Positions 43,945 through 51,248 of a stretch of 64,000 nt of DNA are shown here, one piece after another. The stretch spans positions 1 through 64,000 of the forward strand of contig JBAXVX010000003.1 in NCBI GenBank assembly GCA_037128705.1. The letters are read 5' to 3'. A program made the translations under genes and the position numbers. How positions within the stretch are numbered: the stretch's first letter is position 1; the number at the start of each line of letters is the position of its first letter. The notes beneath the pieces are model-generated. The model did not search any database and was not told where the DNA came from. It saw only the letters and a list, made by a program, of their open reading frames with translations. This DNA comes from CAIVAT01 sp037128705. GTDB lineage: Bacteria > Bacteroidota > Bacteroidia > Bacteroidales > FEN-979.

Positions 43945-43952
43945 TATTTTTG
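43945..43952 (+). promoter_or_regulatory. -7 box of the GH109-like gene
   Basis: TATTTTTG lies 20 bases before the ATG at 43973 and just past the preceding terminator. It fits TAnnTTTG, without a clear -33 element. Confidence 0.4.
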
Positions 43953-43972
43953 GAAAACTAAATTCCCATTTT

Positions 43973-45337
43973 ATGAAGAAGCACTTCAATCGCCGCGATT
44001 TCATCAAAACCATGACTGTCACCGGAGTAGGACTTGCCATCGGTGATCCCTTGCTGGCCAATGTTCAGCGCGATTTTCAAAGCAGTCCGTTTAAACCGGT
44101 TCCTGCTGGCCCTCCCATGAGCAAAGTCCGTATCGGGTACGTGGGGGTGGGACTACAGGGGACCTCGCATGTTGAAAATCTGCTGAAGATCGAGGGTGCT
44201 GAAATTGTGGCGGTGTGCGATATTGTTGAAAGCAAGGTGACCAGGGCGCAGGATATGGTTGAAAAGGCCGGTTTTAAAAGGCCTGAAGGATATTCAAAAT
44301 CGGAATTTGACTGGCAAAAGGTTTGTGAACGAAATGACGTTGATCTTGTGTTTACGGCTACTCCATGGCAATGGCATGTGCCGATCTGTTTAGCAGCCAT
44401 GAATAACGGAAAACATGCCGCTACCGAAGTCCCAGCTGCCATTTCAATGGATGAATGCTGGGAACTGGTTGAAACTTCAGAGAAAACCGGGAGGTATTGC
44501 ATCATGATGGAGAATTGCAATTATGACAAGGTGGAGATGATGATCCTGAACATGGTTAAAAAAGGATTATTCGGGGAGATGGTTCATGCCCAATGCGGCT
44601 ACCTGCACGATTTGCGGGAGGTTAAGCATGATATGGAGGGCGAAGGTGTCTGGCGTCGTGATTTCTCCATGCGAAACAACGGCGATTTATATCCTACTCA
44701 TGGCCTCGGCCCCATTATGCAGTGCATGGATATTAACCGTGGAAATTATTTTGATTATATGGTCTCCTATGGCACCAAGACGAGAGGATTACATGAATAT
44801 GCCGTGACCAAGTTTGGTGCCGGCAGTCCTGAAGCCAGCGAAAAGTTCGTACTGAGTGACGTGGTGACAACCTTAATCAGGACCATGAACGGAGAGACCA
44901 TCGTGGTTACCCATGATACCAGTTTGCCCAGGCCATACAGCCGCGACATCCTGGTACAGGGAACAAGGGGGCTGGTCAGGAAATACCCGGACCCGAAAAT
45001 TTATATTGAAGGGATAAGTAAAACCGACGACCAGTGGGAGCCGATCAATGATTACATTAATCAGTACCAGCATCCCATCTGGGTTGAACTTGAAGCGGCA
45101 AGCAAGGGGGCAGGGCATGGCGGGATGGATTTCATTGAAGACTACCGTCTGGTGAATGCATTGCTTAAAGGAATCGAACCTGACATGGACGTCTACGATG
45201 CAGCGGTAATGAGCGCAGTAAGGGTTCTCAGCGAAAGGTCAATTGCCAAAGAGGGTAAAACACTGAAATTTCCCGATTTTACCAGGGGCATGTGGAAGAA
45301 GAAACGGGAGTTGCAGGTAATGCAGATGTCCGTTTGA
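43973..45337 (+). CDS. Tat-exported Gfo/Idh/MocA protein, GH109 (alpha-N-acetylgalactosaminidase)-like
   Basis: 454 residues from the ATG giving MKKHFNRRDFIKTMTV, a twin-arginine signal (RRDFIK, then a weakly hydrophobic stretch). An N-terminal NAD-binding Rossmann fold (RIGYVGVGLQGTSHVENLL, VAVCDIVE) is followed by TEVPAAISMDECWELVE and by MRNNGDLYPTHGLGP in the C-terminal half. The last two are marks of the NAD-dependent GH109 glycosidases rather than plain sugar dehydrogenases. It probably acts folded in the periplasm on N-acetylgalactosaminides or related glycans. A plain oxidoreductase remains possible. Confidence 0.8.
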   Translation: MKKHFNRRDFIKTMTVTGVGLAIGDPLLANVQRDFQSSPFKPVPAGPPMSKVRIGYVGVGLQGTSHVENLLKIEGAEIVAVCDIVESKVTRAQDMVEKAGFKRPEGYSKSEFDWQKVCERNDVDLVFTATPWQWHVPICLAAMNNGKHAATEVPAAISMDECWELVETSEKTGRYCIMMENCNYDKVEMMILNMVKKGLFGEMVHAQCGYLHDLREVKHDMEGEGVWRRDFSMRNNGDLYPTHGLGPIMQCMDINRGNYFDYMVSYGTKTRGLHEYAVTKFGAGSPEASEKFVLSDVVTTLIRTMNGETIVVTHDTSLPRPYSRDILVQGTRGLVRKYPDPKIYIEGISKTDDQWEPINDYINQYQHPIWVELEAASKGAGHGGMDFIEDYRLVNALLKGIEPDMDVYDAAVMSAVRVLSERSIAKEGKTLKFPDFTRGMWKKKRELQVMQMSV

Positions 45338-45372
45338 CAGGGCAGTTGCAGAAACCGTAGGATCAGACAACC

Positions 45373-46854
45373 TCATAATAAGGGGAAAAAGCGCAACAGG
45401 TGGTATTGCCAGGGTCCAAGTGCCACATAAAGCCCGTTCGTGTCAATGTCATCCCCGTTACGTTCAAAGGTGTTTTCACTCAGCAGGTCATTCAGTCTCC
45501 AGTTTTTTCCGTTCAATTCACTGCACTGCAGTCTGACTCGTCCTTGTGCTGCCTGCGCTGAATAGTTAACTGCAATCAGAAACCGGTCATCTGCATCGTA
45601 CCAGCACCATGCCAGCAGGTTTTGAAAACTGTCATTATCCTTCCATCCAAAGCATTCACAAAGTTGCCAATGTCCCTCTTTAAACAGGGGATGACGAATG
45701 ATATTCAGTACATGGAGGAAGAAGCCATTTAATGCGGCATCGACAGGTTCATCCGGCCTGCGACGAAGGAATACCGGCAGTTTTACATGCCTTCCTTCAA
45801 ACTGTCCCTGATGATAAAGTTTGGCACCCGGAAGGGTGGAGGAAATTAAAAAAGCAGCCCTGCTTTTACCCTGTGGGAATGCGACAGCCTGCCTTGGTTC
45901 ATCATGATTTTCAATGAAACGGATCATTTTAGACTGATATCCGAGATCGGCCATCAGATGCAGCCTGATATTCTGTGCATTGTCATGTTCCAGCCTGTCA
46001 TAAAGCCTTTTGTCGTAACAAAAGTCAAACCCCTGTTGCTGGAGTGCCCATTCTTGATCCCAGTATGCTTCGGCAATGAATATAAAATCGGAATTGCTGC
46101 GTTTCACTGCCGGGATCAACTCTTCCCAAAATTCAAGCCCGGGTTTTGAACCGGCCCGCTTGCCCCAGGTTTGTTCGAAAATATCATTCATAACCAGCAT
46201 GGCCATGTCGCAACGAATGCCATCACACTGGCCCGATATCCCGGTAACTGTTTCGATGACAGCTTCCCGCAAACCCGGATGGAATGCATTAACCTGCAAT
46301 ACATCCTGCCAGGCTGGATAAAATGGGTCCTTCCCGCATGCAAAAATATCTCCGGCTAACTGCACAAATGTGGTCGGATCGTCCCTCAAATCCTCTTTAT
46401 TTCCCTGGATAAAATAATCGGGAGATTCGGACACCCAGGGATGGTCGTGGGCCAGATGGTTAGGTACAAAATCAAGGATAAGTTTGATCCCGCGCCGGGC
46501 AAGCTGGGCCCTTGCTTTTGCCAGGCCTTGATTCCCACCCAATTCTTTATCAACCACATAACGTTTTACACAATAGGGAGATCCCACGTTGTCTTCAAAG
46601 GTGAAATCAGGCAACGCCCTGCGGAAATCGGCCAGGTTCCCGGAATGATTGTTCGAAATGGCAATTCCCCGGGGAGACCGCTCCCAGGCACCCATCAGCC
46701 ATATAGCATCAACATGAAGATGGAGAAGGTCATCCCAAATCTCATCCGGGACATTTGCAAGGGTAACCGGAAAATTCATTTTAGTGCTCACCTCCCTGAG
46801 CCAAACCCAGGTGTTGATTTCGTATACAACGGGATTTTTTTTCCAGGGTTCCAT
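45373..46854 (-). CDS. GH13 alpha-amylase-family protein
   Basis: 493 residues, no signal peptide, so probably cytoplasmic. The TIM-barrel motifs are WLMGAWERSP, ILDFVPNHLAHDHP (region I), GIRCDMAMLV with the nucleophile Asp (region II), FIAEAYWDQEW with the acid/base Glu (region III) and IRFIENHDEPR with the third acid (region IV). All three catalytic acids are present. Substrate specificity (maltodextrin or another alpha-glucan) cannot be told. It is convergent with the GH109-like gene. Confidence 0.88.
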   Translation of the reverse strand: MEPWKKNPVVYEINTWVWLREVSTKMNFPVTLANVPDEIWDDLLHLHVDAIWLMGAWERSPRGIAISNNHSGNLADFRRALPDFTFEDNVGSPYCVKRYVVDKELGGNQGLAKARAQLARRGIKLILDFVPNHLAHDHPWVSESPDYFIQGNKEDLRDDPTTFVQLAGDIFACGKDPFYPAWQDVLQVNAFHPGLREAVIETVTGISGQCDGIRCDMAMLVMNDIFEQTWGKRAGSKPGLEFWEELIPAVKRSNSDFIFIAEAYWDQEWALQQQGFDFCYDKRLYDRLEHDNAQNIRLHLMADLGYQSKMIRFIENHDEPRQAVAFPQGKSRAAFLISSTLPGAKLYHQGQFEGRHVKLPVFLRRRPDEPVDAALNGFFLHVLNIIRHPLFKEGHWQLCECFGWKDNDSFQNLLAWCWYDADDRFLIAVNYSAQAAQGRVRLQCSELNGKNWRLNDLLSENTFERNGDDIDTNGLYVALGPWQYHLLRFFPLL

Positions 46855-46912
46855 TGGGTTGATTTTAATGGGTTACTTTACCGGGCTTCCTGGCCAGAGA
46901 AGGAAATGTCGA

Positions 46913-47710
46913 TTATTGGTGATCCTTATTCCATTCCTCAATATGTCCGGCAATAAACCCGGTGACTTTTTGGTGCGCATCTTTTTCTGGACCATGAACA
47001 GCTATGGGTTCACCAAAGGCAATATGAACATGTTTGCTGCGATCAATGGGTCCGAGGTATTTGGCTCTCTTCGCAAATCCCCAGAAATCGGTTTTTATTG
47101 CTACCGGAATCACCTGCACACCAGCCTTGGCAGCCAGTTTTGTGCCCAGTGAATTAAATTCTGATGGATTAAACTCCACCCTCCGGGTACTTTGCGGAAA
47201 GATGACGATCGAAATGTTTTTTTTCAGTTTGTCCACCCCCTGATCCATCACGATGCGGAAGTCTTCACGGGGATTTGAGCGGCTCAGCACAATCGGATCG
47301 CGTGAAAGCATCACGTCCTTGAAGGCCCAATGTTTTACCAGCTCATTTTTGACGACAAAGGTGATGTTTTTCAATGGCTGGATGATACCTGGGAATATCA
47401 TGGTTTCCAGTGTGCTCATATGGTTGCTCAGCAGCAATACCGGCCCCTGGCTGTTACGGATGTTGTCCATTCCTGTGATGTGGATGCGTCCCCCGCATCG
47501 TTCCACATCGGTGAAAATATCGTGCGATGTTTCAACCCATTGGAGAACTCCGTATCGTTTATTCCGGGCAAGCCACCTGGATTTAAAGACAGTTTTAAGA
47601 AAAAGTCCAAGGAAAATAAACCGGGAATTAAAAGTCAATCTGTCCAAAAGGAGATGAGGAGTATTTTCAGGGGTATGATATTCGTTGTTGGCAGTAATGT
47701 CTGGACGCAT
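46913..47710 (-). CDS. PlsC-like lysophospholipid acyltransferase with variant motifs
   Basis: 265 residues with the 1-acylglycerol-3-phosphate acyltransferase fold. Motif I reads SNHMSTLETM, so H-x4-E instead of the usual H-x4-D, and motif III reads FPQSTRR instead of FPEGTR. VIPVAIKTDFWG matches motif IV. Such variants form a recognised side group of PlsC-like proteins, so it may use an acceptor other than lysophosphatidic acid. The first 40 residues are poorly conserved, and a later start cannot be excluded. Confidence 0.75.
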   Translation of the reverse strand: MRPDITANNEYHTPENTPHLLLDRLTFNSRFIFLGLFLKTVFKSRWLARNKRYGVLQWVETSHDIFTDVERCGGRIHITGMDNIRNSQGPVLLLSNHMSTLETMIFPGIIQPLKNITFVVKNELVKHWAFKDVMLSRDPIVLSRSNPREDFRIVMDQGVDKLKKNISIVIFPQSTRRVEFNPSEFNSLGTKLAAKAGVQVIPVAIKTDFWGFAKRAKYLGPIDRSKHVHIAFGEPIAVHGPEKDAHQKVTGFIAGHIEEWNKDHQ

Positions 47711-47800
47711 CGGTTCATCGTTTACATTGGGTAATTCAGTTCACCATGGAATAAAAGGGCCATCTCCGGTTGAAATTTCATGAGCAAAGATAGGCAGTTT

Positions 47801-48319
47801 TTAATCCTTGTCATACCAGCTGGCGTACATGTTGTAATTTTTTGAAATGCGGTTCACCTGACCCTCCAGCAGCGATGGGTCAATATCTTTCACTTTCCGG
47901 GCAGGAAGACCGGCCCAAACAGAACCTGATTCAACCACAGTCCCTTCTGTTATCAGGGCTCCGGCTCCAACGATGGAGTTGCTATGAATTTCGGCCCCAT
48001 CCATGATAATGGCGCCCATCCCGATCAGTACATTGTCGTGGATGGTGCAGCCATGAATGATGGCGTTATGGGCAACTGACACATTGTTCCCGATGGTTAC
48101 CGAAAATTTCTGATAGGTGCAGTGGACAATGGCTCCATCCTGAATATTAACATTATTACCAATCCTTATGGAATGAACATCACCCCGTACCACAGCATTG
48201 AACCAAACACTGCAATCATCGCCCATGACCACATCACCGGTGAGTGTTGCATTGTCGGCGAGGAAGCACCTTTCGCCTGTTTTCGGAAGCACACCTTTAA
48301 CTGCTTTAATGAATGCCAT
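47801..48319 (-). CDS. Gamma-carbonic anhydrase-like hexapeptide-repeat protein
   Basis: 172 residues forming a left-handed beta helix of hexapeptide repeats (DNATLTGDVVMGDDCSVWF, IGNNVNIQDGAIVHC). Three histidines sit where gamma-class enzymes bind the metal: VHCT and VSVAHNAIIHGC. CO2 hydration activity is plausible, but many such homologs (YrdA/PaaY type) are inactive or act on other ligands. It is followed downstream by the acyltransferase and preceded by nadB on the same strand. Confidence 0.85.
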   Translation of the reverse strand: MAFIKAVKGVLPKTGERCFLADNATLTGDVVMGDDCSVWFNAVVRGDVHSIRIGNNVNIQDGAIVHCTYQKFSVTIGNNVSVAHNAIIHGCTIHDNVLIGMGAIIMDGAEIHSNSIVGAGALITEGTVVESGSVWAGLPARKVKDIDPSLLEGQVNRISKNYNMYASWYDKD

Positions 48320-48373
48320 TTTGATTATGATTTATCCTGTTGACTTGAGAAGACCATCCATGATCCAATCCCA

Positions 48374-49957
48374 TCATGAATCGATTTTATCCGGATTCGC
48401 CCGGGGATAATCGAGGGAATAATGCAATCCCCTGCTTTCATGCCGGTTTCGCGCAGCCTTGATGATAAGGTACCCAATGTTAATGAGGTTGCGCAATTCA
48501 CATAATTTTTGGGTAAGAATGGATTTGCTGTAAAGTTCTTCCGATTCGCGGTAAAGCAGTTCAAGACGGTCGAAGGCACGCTGTAACCTCAGGTTGGAAC
48601 GCACAATGCCGACATAACTGCTCATGATCGCCTGGAGTTCTTTTAATGATTGTGTGATCAGGACCATCTCTTCGTTGAGGACCATCCCTTCCGCATTCCA
48701 GTCGGGTATTTCAAGACAATGGGATATCTTCTTTACCTGCCTGATGGCTTCCACGCTGGCCCGGTGGGAGAACACAAGTGATTCGAGCAGGGAATTCGAA
48801 GCAAGCCGGTTGGCCCCATGCAGCCCGGTAGATGAACATTCACCGGAGGCGAACAGGTTGATGATGGAACTGCGTCCGAATTCATCCACATTAACACCAC
48901 CGCATGTATAATGGGCCGTGGGAACCACCGGGATCATGTCCTTGCTGATATCGATGCCGATCGAAAGACATTTGGCATAGATGGTAGGAAAGTGGTTGAT
49001 CAATTCATTTTTCTTCAGATGGCGGCAATCGAGGTAAAGATAATCTTCACCGCTTAATTTTAATTCATTATCGACGGCCCGTGCCACGATATCACGCGGG
49101 GCAAGCGAGAGTCTTGCATCGTATTTGTGCATGAATTCATTCCCATCGCGGGTCTTTAACACAGCCCCGAAGCCACGGAGTGCTTCCGATATCAGGAAGG
49201 CCGGTTTCTCTTCGGGATAATAAAGAGCGGTTGGGTGGAATTGGATGAATTCCATGTTTTCAACGGCTCCCTTGGCCCGGTATACCATGGCAATTCCATC
49301 CCCTGTCGAGATGAGCGGGTTGGTCGTGTTGCTGTATACATTTCCGGCACCTCCCGTGGCAAGGAGCGTTATTTTTGAGAGGATGGTGTCAACGAGACCG
49401 GTGGTGGGATTCAACACAAAGGCACCGAAACAAGTCAGATCTTTTGTACGGCTGTTAACCTCCAAGCCGAGGTGGTGCTGGGTTAGGATGTCGATGGTGA
49501 AATGATTTTCAAGAATTTCGATGTTCGGGTGTTTTTCAACCTGCTCGAGAAGTTTGTTCTCGATTTCCCGGCCGGTGCTGTCTTTGTGGTGCAATACACG
49601 GTATTCGGAATGTCCGCCCTCTTTTGCGAGATCGTAACGCCCGGAGGTGGTTTTATCGAATTTTGTTCCCCATTTTACCAGTTCCCTGATGCGTTCGGTC
49701 GATTCGCTGATGGTGAACCTGACCACCTCTTCATTGCAGAGCCCGTCGCCGGCAACGATGGTATCATGAATATGCTTTTCAAATGAATCGGGGGTATACA
49801 TCACGGCTGCAATGCCCCCCTGCGCCCAGCTGGTGGCGGTATCATCCATCCTTGATTTGGTGACAATGCATACCTTTCCATGTTTGGCCACCTTGATGGC
49901 GAAGGTGAGGCCGGCAATACCCGACCCGATAACCAGAAAATCTACCTGTTTTCTCAT
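48374..49957 (-). CDS. nadB: L-aspartate oxidase
   Basis: FAD enzyme oxidising aspartate to iminoaspartate, the first step of de novo NAD synthesis; it can use oxygen or fumarate as acceptor. 527 residues. Motifs are the FAD-binding IGSGIAGLTFAIKVAKHG, SWAQGGIAAV, LLATGGAGNVYSNTTNP, EFIQFHPTAL, YTCGGVNVDEFGRSS and GECSSTGLHGANRLASNSLLE. nadA and nadC are not in the window. It starts 8 bases after the sucB stop. Confidence 0.94.
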   Translation of the reverse strand: MRKQVDFLVIGSGIAGLTFAIKVAKHGKVCIVTKSRMDDTATSWAQGGIAAVMYTPDSFEKHIHDTIVAGDGLCNEEVVRFTISESTERIRELVKWGTKFDKTTSGRYDLAKEGGHSEYRVLHHKDSTGREIENKLLEQVEKHPNIEILENHFTIDILTQHHLGLEVNSRTKDLTCFGAFVLNPTTGLVDTILSKITLLATGGAGNVYSNTTNPLISTGDGIAMVYRAKGAVENMEFIQFHPTALYYPEEKPAFLISEALRGFGAVLKTRDGNEFMHKYDARLSLAPRDIVARAVDNELKLSGEDYLYLDCRHLKKNELINHFPTIYAKCLSIGIDISKDMIPVVPTAHYTCGGVNVDEFGRSSIINLFASGECSSTGLHGANRLASNSLLESLVFSHRASVEAIRQVKKISHCLEIPDWNAEGMVLNEEMVLITQSLKELQAIMSSYVGIVRSNLRLQRAFDRLELLYRESEELYSKSILTQKLCELRNLINIGYLIIKAARNRHESRGLHYSLDYPRANPDKIDS

Positions 49958-49965
49958 GGTGCTGT

Positions 49966-51192
49966 TTACAAGTCAAGAAGTAATTTGATGGGATCGAGGC
50001 CTTCAGTCAGCATTTTTGAAGGATCTTCCATTAACTCCTTTATCTTCACCAGGAAACTGACCGACTCACGGCCGTCAATGACGCGATGATCGTATGAAAG
50101 AGCAATATACATCATGGGGGCGATGACTACCTTCCCCTCCATTGCAATGGGCCGTTCCTGGATCTTGTGCATCCCGAGGATGGCGCTTTGCGGAGGATTT
50201 AAAATCGGGGTTGACATCATTGAGCCGAAAACACCGCCATTCGTAATGGTGAAGGTGCCGCCCTTCATGTCATCAATGGAAATTTTATTATCCCGCGCTT
50301 TTCCTGCGAGTTCTTTGATCTTAATCTCAATTTCAGCGATGGACATCAGCTCAGCATTGCGTAATACAGGGACCACGAGCCCTTTTGGGGCACTGACCGC
50401 GATGCCGATATCAACGTAGCGGGGAGTGACCAGGTCTTCCCCGTCAATCATTGAGTTTACCTGTGGGAATTCTTTCAGCGCAATGGTTACTGCTTTTGTG
50501 AACATTGACATGAATCCGAAGCCAACCCCATAACGCTCCTTAAAGGCATCATTGTATTTTTCCCTGATTTTCAGGACTGCCTGCATGTTGATCTCATTGA
50601 AGGTGGTGAGCATGGCCGTTTGGTTCTTCACAGAAACCAATCGTTCGGCAAGTTTCAAACGCAGGGTAGTCATTTTCCTCCGGTCTTCGTCCCTTGTTCC
50701 GGTAAATGCCACAGCCGGTGTTGCCTCCTTTTTAAGACTGATGAAAGATTCGATATCCTTGCGGGTTAATTTTTTTCCGGGGAAGGCGTTGGTGAGATCT
50801 TTCAGATTCACATTTTTCTCTTCCAGGATCCTGCGGGCAAGGGGAGATGCATGCAGCGCAGCTGCTGGCTCAGACGTCCCACTTGAAGGGGATTTCGCCG
50901 TCGCTGGAGCAGCCGATGGAGCTGACCGGGAAATGGCATTTTTTTGAGATTTTTCATCCGTCTCTTCTACAACGGCGATTACGGCTCCGACGCCAACTGT
51001 TTCACCTTCGGGAACCCTGATCTTTATCACCCCGGCCTCTGGACTGGCTATTGGAAATGAGGCTTTGTCGGAGTCGATTTCAACAATCTCCTGGTCTTTT
51101 TCGACCATTTCACCATCTGCTACCAGCCATTTTGCCAACTGGACCTGGGTTATTGATTCTCCCGGACTTGGAACTTTTATTTCAATTGCCAT
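49966..51192 (-). CDS. sucB: 2-oxoglutarate dehydrogenase E2 (dihydrolipoyl succinyltransferase)
   Basis: 408 residues. The lipoyl domain is at the N-terminus with the modified Lys in VEIDSDKASF, followed by a Ser/Ala/Pro linker, the E3-binding domain (SPLARRILEEKNVNLKDL, about residues 115-150) and the catalytic domain ending with the active-site motif YDHRVIDGRESV. Together with SucA it forms the NAD-linked 2-oxoglutarate dehydrogenase of the TCA cycle; the E3 lipoamide dehydrogenase is not in this window. It follows sucA after 56 bases. Confidence 0.94.
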   Translation of the reverse strand: MAIEIKVPSPGESITQVQLAKWLVADGEMVEKDQEIVEIDSDKASFPIASPEAGVIKIRVPEGETVGVGAVIAVVEETDEKSQKNAISRSAPSAAPATAKSPSSGTSEPAAALHASPLARRILEEKNVNLKDLTNAFPGKKLTRKDIESFISLKKEATPAVAFTGTRDEDRRKMTTLRLKLAERLVSVKNQTAMLTTFNEINMQAVLKIREKYNDAFKERYGVGFGFMSMFTKAVTIALKEFPQVNSMIDGEDLVTPRYVDIGIAVSAPKGLVVPVLRNAELMSIAEIEIKIKELAGKARDNKISIDDMKGGTFTITNGGVFGSMMSTPILNPPQSAILGMHKIQERPIAMEGKVVIAPMMYIALSYDHRVIDGRESVSFLVKIKELMEDPSKMLTEGLDPIKLLLDL

Positions 51193-51248
51193 ATATGATC
51201 TATTGGATGAATAGGTTATCAGGATTTTTGTTCTTGTTTAATTTACTG

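Noticed and set aside
46441..46956. A 171-codon plus-strand frame opposite the GH13 gene
   Set aside because: It lacks family features and lies over the conserved N-terminal half of the amylase-family protein.
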